Assembly (NCBI GenBank): GCA_013285915.1
Contig: JABDGS010000026.1
Coordinates: 1-41,249, forward strand
From: Bacteroidota bacterium
Lineage (GTDB): Bacteria; Bacteroidota; Bacteroidia; Chitinophagales; Chitinophagaceae
DNA length: 41,249 bases
Direction: 5' to 3'
Both the position numbers and the translations under genes were made by a program. Positions 1-9,819 of the stretch are shown here, one piece after another. Numbering within the stretch: the first letter of the stretch is position 1; every line of letters starts with the position of its first letter. Below the pieces are notes generated by a model. That model was given only the letters and a program-made list of their open reading frames with translations. It had not been told where the DNA came from and ran no database searches.

Positions 1-5
1 GCTAA

Positions 6-1223
6 TTAATCAGGCCAGTAATCAAATGGCAGCATATTGCAGGCTTTATCGCTCCAACCCCAATAGCCAGATGTAAGCAGATCCTGCGGATCGTAATAAG
101 CGCCATTATAGCTAACATAAATTGCCCTGCGGTTTATAAGCGTTGCTAACGATGTTATATACCCATTTGGTGAGTCAGGTGTAAGAAGGTGGCTGCGGTA
201 CTCGTATTCCTCTTTTTTGTTTTTGTACATTATTTGCAGGTAATCTTTAAATGCAAATACTGCAGTAACACTGTCGCCTCCGAATGCAATACTGTCTCCC
301 GGCAATATCTGTGGATGAAGTACATCAAATTCTTTTGGTTCGGCCAGTATTCTGTTATAATAATCAAGGCTATCTTTTGTAACAGTTCCTTCCAACTTTT
401 TGTCGCCATCGGCTCCTTTAAGGTATGTATATAAGGCCTGAACCCGCCGGCGTTCAGCATTAACCTTTTTTTCAAGCCTTCTAACTTCGTAACCGTTTTC
501 CAGCAATTTGTTTACAAAAAGGCAACGCATAAAATGCATTATGCTGCCATAGTAAGCATCCTTCCTTGCTAAATCCCACTTATGTTTTTTGCGCAGGTTG
601 CCGTCCATTTGTTCAAAAAGTGGGAAGCCTTCGTAGCTAATGGTATTGTTGTTAAAGTTGTGACTAAAATTCTCCAGCTTATAATGTATTGTATATCCAA
701 GCGTACTGTTTACTATTATTATTGCCTCATCTGCAAATGCTGTCAGTTCATTTCTTTTTTGTGAGTAATGAAATTTAATTACGGTATCGTTTTTTATTTC
801 ACAATTATCAGCGTTGCTAGATGTACCTATAAAATCCTGTATAAAGGTTCTGCTCCAGCGCTGCCAGCCATCTTTATCGTAGGTTCCAATTACTACCCCG
901 GCCAGTTCATTTGCTTTTTGCTGCAATTGTATAGTTAAAGGCTCAATTGCATTGGTTATATTAATTGTCTTAAAAAAGGTTGCATATCCCAGGCTTGATA
1001 CAACAAGGTCATACTTGCCACCCGGCGCATTATGCAATGTAAACAGGCCTTTATCGTTTGCAGCAGTGCCTATTGATGTATTGCTTAAAAAAACGCTTGC
1101 CGCAGGTACCGGGTTACCCGAAGCGGCATCAACCACTTTACCTGTAAGTGTAAAGGTTTGGGGTTGCGCCTGGCAAATTGCAACCAGCAAAACAAGTATT
1201 GCCGATACAAGCTTTTTTCTCAT
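6..1223 (-). CDS. Exported protein with carboxypeptidase-like regulatory domain
   Basis: The protein (405 aa) starts with MRKKLVSAILVLLVAICQAQ, a standard signal peptide. An upstream in-frame ATG at 1250 would add nine polar residues before it, so the ATG at 1223 is preferred. Residues about 23-105 form a CarboxypepD_reg-like beta-sandwich (TLTGKVVDAASGNPVPAASV, then GKYDLVVSSLGY), a module common at the N-terminus of Bacteroidota surface proteins. The remaining 300 residues have no domain I can name. There is no TonB plug or barrel signature, so this is not a SusC-type receptor. It is probably periplasmic or at the outer membrane; its specific role is unknown. It is complete, with its TAA stop at positions 6-8. 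Confidence 0.8.
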   Translation of the reverse strand: MRKKLVSAILVLLVAICQAQPQTFTLTGKVVDAASGNPVPAASVFLSNTSIGTAANDKGLFTLHNAPGGKYDLVVSSLGYATFFKTINITNAIEPLTIQLQQKANELAGVVIGTYDKDGWQRWSRTFIQDFIGTSSNADNCEIKNDTVIKFHYSQKRNELTAFADEAIIIVNSTLGYTIHYKLENFSHNFNNNTISYEGFPLFEQMDGNLRKKHKWDLARKDAYYGSIMHFMRCLFVNKLLENGYEVRRLEKKVNAERRRVQALYTYLKGADGDKKLEGTVTKDSLDYYNRILAEPKEFDVLHPQILPGDSIAFGGDSVTAVFAFKDYLQIMYKNKKEEYEYRSHLLTPDSPNGYITSLATLINRRAIYVSYNGAYYDPQDLLTSGYWGWSDKACNMLPFDYWPD

Positions 1224-1402
1224 ATTGCAATCAATATTATAACTATGCATTTAGTTATACAAATATTTGTTGGTTAATTATATCTTAATATGATGGGCAT
1301 TAGGTGAATGTTTTAAATTGCTCCGGCGGAAAATGGGCATACCAAAATTTGCTTATATTTACATGTATTCAATCTGCAAACATCCCACTTAAAAAACTCT
1401 GT

Positions 1403-2056
1403 ATGAAAATATTTCTACGCGCCAAACACTGGCAGTTGTTTTTAGTTATGTATGCACTGCCTGTTATGGCGCAATGTGTGTTTTTGTTTATTTTTTTCAG
1501 GAACTTTTTTATGGTTGCGGGCTTTGATCACCCTGACCCTGACCCTGAAGAAATATTTTCTATTGTTTCATCGTTCATGCCCGGCGTTTTAATAACAGGA
1601 GTTGTAGTTGCAATAATCCATTTTTGCTGGTTTTATTCACTGGGTAATTTCCTGCACAAGAAACTGCCATCTGCTGTAACCATGCCTGTGCGTACATTCA
1701 GGGCATTTGTAATTATACCGGCGCTGTACTCAATTATCGCTTCTGTTTTAGCGTTCTATTTCGTACAGTATGTTTTTAGTGTTATACCACATCACATACA
1801 CAATGCACACTACTTCGACGACAATGGTATACCAGCCTTCTTTTTTATCCCGCTGTTATTAATACCCGTTCACCTTTTTATGGCATTTTGTATGTTTTAC
1901 ACCTTTTATTTTGTTGCCAAATGTTTTAAAGCAGTTGAGAAGCAGAGAGGTGTAACCACCGGGGATTATATCGGCGAGTTTTTTCTGATGTGGTTTTCCT
2001 TTGTGGGTGTATGGCTGATACAACCAAAAATAAACAGGCTTGCTGCTGAAGAATAG
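1403..2056 (+). CDS. Integral membrane protein of unknown function
   Basis: This 217-residue protein begins MKIFLRAKHWQLFLVMYALP. An upstream in-frame ATG at 1304 exists, but the 33 residues it would add look like translated intergenic DNA, so I place the start at 1403. Four or five hydrophobic helices are visible (near residues 10-35, 50-75, 95-120, 140-170 and 190-210). The C-terminal stretch FFLMWFSFVGVWLIQPKIN resembles a W-x-x-QP-x-I-N ending I associate with small Bacteroidota membrane proteins. No catalytic motif is visible. It stands alone, divergent from the previous gene and convergent with the acyl-CoA synthetase 41 bp downstream. Confidence 0.75.
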   Translation: MKIFLRAKHWQLFLVMYALPVMAQCVFLFIFFRNFFMVAGFDHPDPDPEEIFSIVSSFMPGVLITGVVVAIIHFCWFYSLGNFLHKKLPSAVTMPVRTFRAFVIIPALYSIIASVLAFYFVQYVFSVIPHHIHNAHYFDDNGIPAFFFIPLLLIPVHLFMAFCMFYTFYFVAKCFKAVEKQRGVTTGDYIGEFFLMWFSFVGVWLIQPKINRLAAEE

Positions 2057-2097
2057 CGGTTGATTATGACCGGGGAAGTGCGAACGTGATAAGTGAT

Positions 2098-3741
2098 CTA
2101 CGACATTTTTATCTTCGCCACCTGTTCCAGGCCCAACTCTTTTACCGATATTTCGCGCATCTCAACCTTACGCACTTTACCGGTAATAGTAACCGGGAAG
2201 GCATCAACAAATTTCCAATATTTAGGCACTTTATAATGGGCAATTTGTTCTTCGCAGTATGCTTCCAGCGCGTGCGATGTAATGTGGGCGCCTGCTTTTA
2301 GTTTTACCCATGCCATCACCTCCTCGCCATATTTCTCATCGGGTACTCCAATTACCTGCACATCTTCAACTGCTTCATGTGTATATAAAAATTCTTCAAT
2401 TTCGCGCGGAGAGATATTCTCACCGCCACGTATAATAATATCCTTTATCCTGCCCGCAATATTTATATAACCATCATCATCCATCACAGCTACATCGCCC
2501 GTATGCATCCAGCCTGCCTCGTCAAGCACTGAAGCCGTTGCCTGCGGGTTATTCCAGTATTTAAGCATAACAGAATAGCCACGCGTACATAACTCACCAG
2601 GCACGCCTCTTGATGTTACCTGCCCAGTTTCAGTATTTATAATTTTAATTTCAAGATGGTCTTGCACGGTACCAACGGTGCTGACTTGTTTTTCAAGTGG
2701 CGTGCCTATTTGTGTTTGTGTTGAAACCGGCGATGTTTCTGTCATTCCATAACAAATACTTACCTCCCGCATATACATTTTGCTCTGCACCTGTTTCATT
2801 ATCTCAACCGGGCAGGGTGAGCCGGCCATAACACCTGTGCGCAACGATGTAAGATTGTAGCTTGTAAATTCGGGCAACTGCAGTTCTGCAATAAACATTG
2901 TAGGCACACCGTAAAGCGAGGTGCACTTTTCTTTCTCAACGGCTTGTAGGGTTAGCTGCGGGTCAAAGCCCTCGGAAGGTATTACCATACATGCACCTGT
3001 TGATGTGCAGCATAAGTTGCCTATAACCATGCCAAAGCAATGGTAAAAAGGAACGGGAATGCATACACGATCCTTCTCAGTATATTTCAGTCTTCTCCCA
3101 ATAAAGTAACCATTATTTAAAAGGTTGTGGTGCGATAATGTAACCCCTTTGGGGAAGCCCGTGGTGCCGGACGTGTATTGTATATTAACGGGGTCATCAA
3201 ACTGTATAATCGCTTCAACCATACTTAATTGTTCATCGGCAATCTCTTCACTTTTTAATAAAAAACTGTCCCAGTCCCGCTCCAGATAGACTACGCTTTT
3301 CAATTCCAGGCAATTATGATGTACAGCCTCAATCATTGCCTTATAGTCACTGGTTTTGTACATCAGTGCTGATACAAGCAACCGCACACCAGATTGATTT
3401 AATACATACTCAAGTTCAGACGAACGATATGCTGGATTGATATTTACCAGTATTGCACCGATGCGTGCAGTGGCATATTGCAGTACTACCCACTCATACC
3501 TGTTAGGCGACCATATACCCACCCTGTCACCTGTTTTTATACCGCTTGCAAGCAGGCTTTTGGCAAATGTTTCCGTTTGTTTTTCAAGTACTGCATAAGT
3601 GGCGCGGTAGTTTTGGGCAACACAAACAAGAGCCTCCTGGTTGGGAAAACGCGATGCAGTTGCTTTTAGATTTTGCCCAATGGTTTCACCAAGCAACGGC
3701 ACGGAAGAAACACCGTTTACATACGACAGCTTTGCAATCAT
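2098..3741 (-). CDS. Fatty acyl-CoA synthetase (AMP-forming)
   Basis: This 547-residue ANL-superfamily enzyme should activate a fatty acid to acyl-AMP with ATP and transfer it to CoA in the cytoplasm. All core motifs are visible: the P-loop [12 protein letters not shown] at residues 189-200, YGMTETSP at 331-338, the HTGD aspartate near 416, the hinge [20 protein letters not shown] near 430-449, and the C-terminal TGKVRK lysine region near 520-525. The length and the HCFGMV segment match medium/long-chain acyl-CoA synthetases (FadD/AcsF-like) better than acetyl-CoA synthetase. Substrate chain length cannot be read from the sequence. It is monocistronic as far as can be seen, with no other beta-oxidation gene nearby. 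Confidence 0.93.
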   Translation of the reverse strand: MIAKLSYVNGVSSVPLLGETIGQNLKATASRFPNQEALVCVAQNYRATYAVLEKQTETFAKSLLASGIKTGDRVGIWSPNRYEWVVLQYATARIGAILVNINPAYRSSELEYVLNQSGVRLLVSALMYKTSDYKAMIEAVHHNCLELKSVVYLERDWDSFLLKSEEIADEQLSMVEAIIQFDDPVNIQYTSGTTGFPKGVTLSHHNLLNNGYFIGRRLKYTEKDRVCIPVPFYHCFGMVIGNLCCTSTGACMVIPSEGFDPQLTLQAVEKEKCTSLYGVPTMFIAELQLPEFTSYNLTSLRTGVMAGSPCPVEIMKQVQSKMYMREVSICYGMTETSPVSTQTQIGTPLEKQVSTVGTVQDHLEIKIINTETGQVTSRGVPGELCTRGYSVMLKYWNNPQATASVLDEAGWMHTGDVAVMDDDGYINIAGRIKDIIIRGGENISPREIEEFLYTHEAVEDVQVIGVPDEKYGEEVMAWVKLKAGAHITSHALEAYCEEQIAHYKVPKYWKFVDAFPVTITGKVRKVEMREISVKELGLEQVAKIKMS

Positions 3742-3972
3742 TAGTGTGTAATTCTGTGTTCCTAAGTTACTGATTTATCGTGTCGTGGGAAAACGAAATA
3801 TTTTCCGCTTGTTTACGAGTCCACAGGATGGCACCTTTATGGCGTTAGCAAACATTGGCAATGTGCTCACTCTTATTGTTAAATATTTAAACTTCATAAC
3901 TTGCATGCACAGCAGCATTGTGTGCGTGGACTATAAGCGTGAAACGATATTGACAAGATTAAACTGATCAAA

Positions 3973-4488
3973 ATGGCGGAAATGAATAATAGCGAAAAAT
4001 GGTTTGATTTTATGGACTTAGCAAAGGCACTATTATTAAAAGGTCAACCCATTGACAGTTATCAACCGAATATTCAGTTTGCAATTGAGCGATCCTTTGA
4101 CAACAACATTTTTTTGCAGCTTGAAATAAAAGATGACAAAGTTAAATGGTACAGAACAACCTGGCTAAGACTTATTGATGCGCCAAAAATTTTAGACCCA
4201 ATCGAAAGTCTAAAATATATTGGCGAAAGAATTGTACCAACTGTAGTGTATGAATTCGGCGAGACAAACAAAGAAAACGTTGGTGGTATTATTTCCTTTT
4301 GCAGGCAAGTTTCAATTCAACCTGTAATCGACAAATGGGGTGGGATTGTACTTGATGGTGTTTTTTATACCCTTATGATCGGGGTCGAAAGAACACAAAC
4401 AACTTACAAGTGGCATCACTTGCCGGATGGGTGGACCGACTTGCAAAAATTGGCAGATATGCTTGAAGAATTAAATTTGAAATTATAA
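3973..4488 (+). CDS. Hypothetical cytoplasmic protein
   Basis: I do not recognise this 171-residue protein. It starts MAEMNNSEKWFDFMDLAKAL, has no signal peptide or membrane segment, and looks like a small alpha/beta soluble protein with a Trp/Tyr-rich C-terminal half (KWHHLPDGWTDLQKLADMLE). It is AT-rich. Together with 231 bp of upstream and 118 bp of downstream non-coding DNA it forms an isolated block between two minus-strand genes, which would be compatible with an acquired gene. A defence or immunity role is possible for such orphans, but nothing in the sequence shows it. Confidence 0.6.
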   Translation: MAEMNNSEKWFDFMDLAKALLLKGQPIDSYQPNIQFAIERSFDNNIFLQLEIKDDKVKWYRTTWLRLIDAPKILDPIESLKYIGERIVPTVVYEFGETNKENVGGIISFCRQVSIQPVIDKWGGIVLDGVFYTLMIGVERTQTTYKWHHLPDGWTDLQKLADMLEELNLKL

Positions 4489-4606
4489 TATGGGTTATGC
4501 CGTACGAACTTTTACTCGCCAGATCCCTGTCAATCTACGATTCAAGCCTATTGCAGAGGTATTTCCGGTACGTCTAGAAATAATTTATATCACTGATGTC
4601 TTAACC

Positions 4607-5095
4607 TTATTCAATCACTCCTTCTGGGTCATTAATAATATCAGCTTCCTGCGATGATAAGTCGAGTGATTTTATTAACCTCTGCCTGCTGGGGATGAAG
4701 GCCAGCATTATCAACACATCACCGGCGGCAACAGCAAGAATTTTCCTGTCCCCCGTTACAAAAAAGGCTATAATTGAAAAAAGCGCGGGCCCTTCAAGCA
4801 GGGCATAAAATAAAATGATGGCAGCCCTGTAAGCATTTAATTTGTCCGCAAGGCTAGTCATTTCTTTTGCGGCAAGCATCCTGCTTTTATATAAAGTTAA
4901 AGCTGCAAACAAACTTGCACCGGCCATAACAAAGGCTACTATCCCAAAAACATTTGCCTGGTCAGCCATGCGATGCGGCATTTCAGTACTTGTTGAAACA
5001 AATACCATTATAGCGCCAAGCATAATAACACCCATAATTAATGCAATGCAAAGCACAGTTAATGCTTTAAAATATTGGGCTGAAGTTTGCTGCAT
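4607..5095 (-). CDS. Small four-helix membrane protein
   Basis: The 162-residue product has four hydrophobic helices: near residues 12-33 (TVLCIALIMGVIMLGAIMVF), 48-68 (VFGIVAFVMAGASLFAALTL), 88-112 (AAIILFYALLEGPALFSIIA) and 118-134 (ILAVAAGDVLIMLAFIP). A polar tail with SSQEADIINDPEGV follows. No enzymatic motif is visible. It lies 66 bp upstream of the DUF1080 gene's stop on the same strand, but it comes after that gene in transcription order, so it could be the last cistron of that unit. The function is unknown. Confidence 0.7.
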   Translation of the reverse strand: MQQTSAQYFKALTVLCIALIMGVIMLGAIMVFVSTSTEMPHRMADQANVFGIVAFVMAGASLFAALTLYKSRMLAAKEMTSLADKLNAYRAAIILFYALLEGPALFSIIAFFVTGDRKILAVAAGDVLIMLAFIPSRQRLIKSLDLSSQEADIINDPEGVIE

Positions 5096-5161
5096 AAGAG
5101 GTTTTTTGCGAGTTGATTTGTTTTAATACTATGATATTCAGTTGAGCTTTGTGATTGGCTT

Positions 5162-8100
5162 TTACAAACTCTTCACTCTTACATTCTTAAACCGCACTAC
5201 ATCACCATGCCCCAAAAAGCCTATATGACCGGTTGTTCTTTTTAAGCCCGGGTGTTCCCTGTGATCTGCAGTGCCATTTTTGCTGGCTTCGTCGATGTCG
5301 CCATCCACAATTACTTCGCCGTTAAGCGTTACTTTTATATGTGGACCGTTGGCAACAATTTCTTCTTCATTCCACTGCCCCACCGGTTTTAAAAAGCCGC
5401 GCTTTGCCGGTATTACACCGTATACCGAGCCGTGGTATTGATAAGCATGCAGATCTTTATACATAGGGTCTTCACTGTCTAATACCTGTATTTCCATACC
5501 AACATAAGCAGCATCGCCTTCCAGCGGTGCACGAATGCCAATACCGTTATTTGCACCCGGCGTTAATTTGAATTGGAAACGTAATGCAAAATTGCTGTAC
5601 TCATCTTTTGTGTACATATTACCGGGATTGCCCTTGCTTGTATCAACCAGTATACCGCCGTCGGTATCAATTCTGTAACCCGTTTTATCACCCGTCCACG
5701 CATCAAGGCCGCTGCCGTCAAATAATGGGGTAAAGCCATCTTTCCTTTCCTGTATGCTTAGGGCAACCGGGTTTGCTGCTGTAAGCTCTTTTATGTACAG
5801 GTCGCGGTAATATATTACATTGCCGTGTGCCTGCAATTCAATTTGTTCCTTGGGAAAGATGGGCAGTTTCCTGTCCCAATAGTTTTCCAGTGTAACATTA
5901 TCTACTACCAATACACCGTTTAGATATACCGTTACTTTATCATCGCGCATTGTAATATGAAAACTGTTCCACTCCCCTATGGCGTTATCGGCAAGTACCA
6001 GCGGCTTGCTTTGAAATTTTTGGTTATTATACAAACCACCTGAGCCAACATCGGCACCCACATTCCTGCGCGAAGTGTCCCATATCTGCACCTGCGGACT
6101 ACCTCTCAGGTAAATACCTGCATCACCTTCAGGGCCTATTTTCCAATCAACATACATATCAAAATCAGCATATTGTTTAACGGTACACAGGTTCTCTCCT
6201 TTGCCGGTAAATACTAAAAATCCATCTTTCACTATCCAGCCGTCGCGCATTACCTTATCAGCAGCGGCCTGCTTTGCAGCCAAGGTATCAGCAGGCATCG
6301 CAGCGCGGGCTATAGGATTTTCCACCAACCCCTTCCATCCTGCCAAGTCCTGCCCATTAAACATGCTTACAAAGCCTTCGCCTGCAGGCATGTTATCAAG
6401 GTGGCGTTTAATGGCCTGCCTTTCGTAATCGGCATCTTTATCATTTAAAACGGTTGATGCTTTTGTAAGAAGGCTTCTTACAATCTCACCATTAAATTCA
6501 CCATGCGATAAAGCAATGTTCATTACAGCCAGCGCTGCTTCCTGCTTAGCCATCCCTTTATCCAGGTACCCACCTGCATAAACTAATGCTGGTAATGTAC
6601 TGCATTTGCCAACTTCATTTAAAATATCCTGTTGCTGGCTGTTAGTGTTAGCAAACGGCATCGCCTCCTTCAGCATCAACAATTTTTCATCTGCGGGAAA
6701 AGAAGATTGCGTTATAACCTCTATATAAGCGTCTTCAGCCTTTACCTGCGTTTCCCCTGCATTGTCCTGTATTACTTTGAGCAATATTCTTGCAGCTTTT
6801 GCTTCCTTACTTATTGACAACGCATCAATAACGGCATCACAATCCACTTTTTTACACGATGCTGCTACAATATCCAATGCAGCATTGCCACCCGAAGCGG
6901 AGAGCAACTTTAAATACAGGTGCTTACTTTCGTTATTTGCTTTATTCATCGCCGAAACAATCATTCCTGTACGTTGCAAAGTATCTTTGATATTAGCTAA
7001 TGACACTATAAGCGCCTGTTGTACGGCATCAGTATTTCGCGTATTGTTGTTGCTAAGCAGATCAAACAGGGCGGGTATGTCCTTCTCGGTAACAACCGCG
7101 GGTAAGGCATTACCAGCGGCCCTTGCAACTGGCAGATCGTTAGCCTGCAACTGTGTTACAACAAGGCCCATGGCTTTATCATAACGCCGCGCGGCAATAA
7201 CGTCAAGTGACGCTGCTTCTGCAGCAGAGGGCATATTTGGAAAAGAAGAAACAACAGCAGCCATTACACCATCGCCCTTCATTATTAATATTGCATTTTT
7301 TACGGCGGCAATATCATCTGCATCGCCAGTTTTCATCTCACTCAATAAAGCAGGTAGAGCAGATTGATTACCCACTTTACCTGCCGCGGCAATAGCAGCA
7401 AGCCTTACATCTTTATTGCTGTTTTTTAACAATGCAGTGAATGTCGGTAATGCATCGCCATCTTTTGATGAAGCAACAAAATCAATCACTTGTACCTGGG
7501 CTGCAGGGCTAAGTGTTGGCAGCAGGGCCAGCCATTGTTTATTAGTTGCAGGTGTTTGGTATTTGGCAGCGTACCATAATGCCGCCTGCCTGTATTGTAT
7601 GTTATCGTCCTTTAAAACTTTTTGCAGCAAGGGCAGGCTGCTTTGGCCTTTTGCTTTAACAAGCGCGTATAATTCAGCGGTTCTTATTTGTATACTCGCG
7701 GGGGTATTACCAGGCTGAAAAATTGTGACCCTGGTATCTTTATCGTCACCCAACAGCGCTTTATTCGCCGCAGGTGTGTTTATCTGCTTTAACGCCCTTG
7801 CTGCAGCACCTGAAAGCTGGTCATCATTTAAATATTTTGCCAGCGTGGGTACTGCATCATTATTACCCATTTGCTGCAGTTGTTTTATTATAAACTGCTT
7901 GTTGGTATTGCCGGCAACTTTATCAAGCGCAGCGCAATATGCGTGTACGGCAATGGCACGCTGCGATTCTCTGCCCGGTTGCGTAATGTAGTAAGTATAA
8001 CCACCAATGGCATATTCAAGCGCGGAGTTATCGCCTTTTTCTTTAAGCCAGGTAATCATTCCTGTTATGCCGGTTTCGCCAAGCGCCGTTATGGCTTCCA

Positions 8101-8239
8101 TGCTTTTATTCAACTGCATTGCGGTTTGCGCTGGCATGGCTGAAAGTATGCTGCTTATAGCTGCATCATTATTGCTTTGCGCAAACACATTGGTATTTAA
8201 AAAAAGCAAAAAAGCAATTGCAAAAAATATTTTTCTCAT
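5162..8239 (-). CDS. HEAT-repeat protein with two C-terminal DUF1080 (3-keto-disaccharide hydrolase) domains
   Basis: The start at 8239 gives MRKIFFAIAFLLFLNTNVFA, a clean signal peptide; an upstream in-frame ATG at 8299 would bury it behind 20 polar residues. The mature protein has about 590 residues of HEAT/armadillo-type helical repeats (repeated patterns such as ALPTFTALLKNSNKDVRLAA). Two DUF1080 beta-sandwich domains follow, at about 620-815 (start FVSMFNGQDLAGWKG, with GDAGIYLRGSPQVQIWD) and about 833-1025 (start FTPLFDGSGLDAWTG, with MEIQVLDSEDP). The family includes enzymes that cleave 3-keto-glycosides; concanavalin-like domains of this kind can also only bind sugar. The Gfo/Idh/MocA oxidoreductase directly upstream on the same strand fits a 3-keto-sugar pathway. 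Substrate and activity are inference. Confidence 0.85.
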   Translation of the reverse strand: MRKIFFAIAFLLFLNTNVFAQSNNDAAISSILSAMPAQTAMQLNKSMEAITALGETGITGMITWLKEKGDNSALEYAIGGYTYYITQPGRESQRAIAVHAYCAALDKVAGNTNKQFIIKQLQQMGNNDAVPTLAKYLNDDQLSGAAARALKQINTPAANKALLGDDKDTRVTIFQPGNTPASIQIRTAELYALVKAKGQSSLPLLQKVLKDDNIQYRQAALWYAAKYQTPATNKQWLALLPTLSPAAQVQVIDFVASSKDGDALPTFTALLKNSNKDVRLAAIAAAGKVGNQSALPALLSEMKTGDADDIAAVKNAILIMKGDGVMAAVVSSFPNMPSAAEAASLDVIAARRYDKAMGLVVTQLQANDLPVARAAGNALPAVVTEKDIPALFDLLSNNNTRNTDAVQQALIVSLANIKDTLQRTGMIVSAMNKANNESKHLYLKLLSASGGNAALDIVAASCKKVDCDAVIDALSISKEAKAARILLKVIQDNAGETQVKAEDAYIEVITQSSFPADEKLLMLKEAMPFANTNSQQQDILNEVGKCSTLPALVYAGGYLDKGMAKQEAALAVMNIALSHGEFNGEIVRSLLTKASTVLNDKDADYERQAIKRHLDNMPAGEGFVSMFNGQDLAGWKGLVENPIARAAMPADTLAAKQAAADKVMRDGWIVKDGFLVFTGKGENLCTVKQYADFDMYVDWKIGPEGDAGIYLRGSPQVQIWDTSRRNVGADVGSGGLYNNQKFQSKPLVLADNAIGEWNSFHITMRDDKVTVYLNGVLVVDNVTLENYWDRKLPIFPKEQIELQAHGNVIYYRDLYIKELTAANPVALSIQERKDGFTPLFDGSGLDAWTGDKTGYRIDTDGGILVDTSKGNPGNMYTKDEYSNFALRFQFKLTPGANNGIGIRAPLEGDAAYVGMEIQVLDSEDPMYKDLHAYQYHGSVYGVIPAKRGFLKPVGQWNEEEIVANGPHIKVTLNGEVIVDGDIDEASKNGTADHREHPGLKRTTGHIGFLGHGDVVRFKNVRVKSL

Positions 8240-8296
8240 TGTATTTCTCTTTGAAAGAATGATGTTTGGTTGTTGATTATTTTCCGGAATCTTTTC

Positions 8297-8348
8297 CACG
8301 ATTTTTCACGATTGACAATTCACTTCTCACTTTTGCCTTTTCACTTCT
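8297..8348. repeat. Short TTCAC/CACGATT direct repeats
   Basis: The 110-bp gap between the oxidoreductase and the HEAT-DUF1080 gene holds repeated short words. CACGATT occurs twice in the first 17 bp, and TTCACTTCT occurs at 8319-8327 and 8340-8348, 21 bp apart, with CACTTTTG and TTTTCAC variants between. No hairpin is evident. It may be a slippage-generated tract or a remnant of a dispersed repeat. Confidence 0.5.
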
Positions 8349-8349
8349 G

Positions 8350-9612
8350 CTAAATCGTCCATGGGTTACGCATCGGCATATCCAATAAACGGTTGGCGCC
8401 CTCATCATCAATAAACACTTGCTTAACAGGGTCAAACTTTAGGGAACGTCCTAATTGCAGCGCCACTTTGGCCATGTTTATAATAGTGCAGCTACGGTAA
8501 CCGTTCTGTTCATTCAATGCAAATTTTTTACGTTTAGTAACGGCCTCGACAAAGTTTGTAACCTGGGGCTCAGGGTCGGGGAAGGCAGCGAGCTTTTTCT
8601 CCAGGTCAGGTATGTCACTTTTAAAGCCTGGATACAATTTACCCTTAGGCCCTTCTATATAAGGTGCACCAACATCACGGCCTTCGCCGTCTAAAATAAT
8701 TTTGCAACCATCAGCATAAGTATATTCAATTCTGCGCCAGGTACCTACTGCATCGGGGTGTTGCTGCGGCGCATCTATTTCAACTGATATTGGGCTTGTG
8801 TCATCCTTCCCTAAAAAGTATTGTATCGGGTCAATATAGTGCTGACCCATATCGCCAAGGCCACCACCATCATAATCCCAGTAGCCGCGAAATGTTTGGT
8901 GCACCCTGTGGGGGTTATATGGTTTAAAAGGTGCAGGCCCAAGCCATGTATTATAATCCAGTTCGGGCGGTACAGGCAATGTTTCAAGGTTTGTTTTGCC
9001 TACCCAGTAAAACTTCCAGTCAAAGCCGGTATGTTTACTTACCGTTACTTTTAAAGGCCAACCCAGCAACCCGCTCCCTACCAGTTTCTTAATGGGCTTT
9101 ACGGTTGTTTGCATACCATAAAAATTATCCTCAAACCTAAACCATGTATTCAACCTGAATATTCTGCCATGTTGCTGTACGGCTTCCACAAGGCGTTTAC
9201 CTTCACCTATAGTTTTGGTCATGGGTTTTTCGCACCAAATATCCTTGCCTGCCCTTGCTGCATCGGCGGCTATTATGCCGTGCCAGTGCGGCGGGGTAGC
9301 AATGTGCACAATATCTACTTCCGGTAATTGTATTACTTCGCGGTAGTCTGAAAAAGTCTTTACGCCATTACCCACCATCGCCGCCACCTCGTTTAAATGG
9401 TTACGGTCAACATCGCAAATGGCTGCAACTCTTGTACCGGCATACGGAATATGGTTACGCCCCATTCCACCCACACCTACAATGGCTTTGGCAAGCTGAT
9501 CGCTGGGTGCAATAAACCCTCTGCCCAATACATGCCGTGGAATGATGGTAAAAGCTGCGGCTGCGCCTGCCGCATTACGTAAGAAAGAACGCCGTGAAGA
9601 TGTTTTGCCCAT
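8350..9612 (-). CDS. Tat-exported Gfo/Idh/MocA family oxidoreductase
   Basis: The 420-residue protein carries a twin-arginine signal (SSRRSFLRNAAGAAAAF, residues 5-21), so it should be folded with its cofactor and exported to the periplasm. A Rossmann nucleotide-binding loop follows at GVGGMGRNH (46-54), then ATPPHWH (106-111) and the family EKP motif at 128-130, whose lysine is the usual catalytic base. GLGDMGQHYIDP marks the C-terminal alpha/beta domain that binds the sugar. Such exported members oxidise or reduce sugar hydroxyls with a tightly bound NAD(H). The gene is transcribed just before the HEAT-DUF1080 gene, and the pairing suggests formation and then cleavage of 3-keto-glycosides. 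The sugar is not identifiable. Confidence 0.92.
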   Translation of the reverse strand: MGKTSSRRSFLRNAAGAAAAFTIIPRHVLGRGFIAPSDQLAKAIVGVGGMGRNHIPYAGTRVAAICDVDRNHLNEVAAMVGNGVKTFSDYREVIQLPEVDIVHIATPPHWHGIIAADAARAGKDIWCEKPMTKTIGEGKRLVEAVQQHGRIFRLNTWFRFEDNFYGMQTTVKPIKKLVGSGLLGWPLKVTVSKHTGFDWKFYWVGKTNLETLPVPPELDYNTWLGPAPFKPYNPHRVHQTFRGYWDYDGGGLGDMGQHYIDPIQYFLGKDDTSPISVEIDAPQQHPDAVGTWRRIEYTYADGCKIILDGEGRDVGAPYIEGPKGKLYPGFKSDIPDLEKKLAAFPDPEPQVTNFVEAVTKRKKFALNEQNGYRSCTIINMAKVALQLGRSLKFDPVKQVFIDDEGANRLLDMPMRNPWTI

Positions 9613-9716
9613 GCAGAAAGTTTTAAAAAATTAATATCCGTTTGAGGGCAATGAAAGTAAGCAGCTTTTAACGGAAATAAAAATAGTTTTATTAAGAGCG
9701 CAGCAGGTTGCTGCAA

Positions 9717-9744
9717 TAAAAAAGAGCCGCCCTTGTTGGGCAGC
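9717..9744 (-). terminator. Rho-independent terminator of the DUF2807 gene
   Basis: On the minus strand GCTGCCC-AACAA-GGGCGGC forms a 7-bp stem (one G-U pair) with a 5-nt loop, followed by CTCTTTTTTATT. It lies about 75 bp beyond the stop of the DUF2807 gene and before the oxidoreductase start. Confidence 0.75.
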
Positions 9745-9819
9745 CCGTTAAATAAAACTATATATATGTAAGTGGTTTCTTTTTATCCAGGCCGTGCCTG
9801 TTTGCCACAGCCAGGTAGT

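Noticed and set aside
3785..3967. 60-residue plus-strand reading frame upstream of the orphan gene
   Set aside because: No recognisable composition or motif and no start signal; probably random.
6201..8276. Several long plus-strand frames inside the HEAT-DUF1080 gene
   Set aside because: They are antisense shadows of a well-supported minus-strand gene with signal peptide and two recognisable domains.
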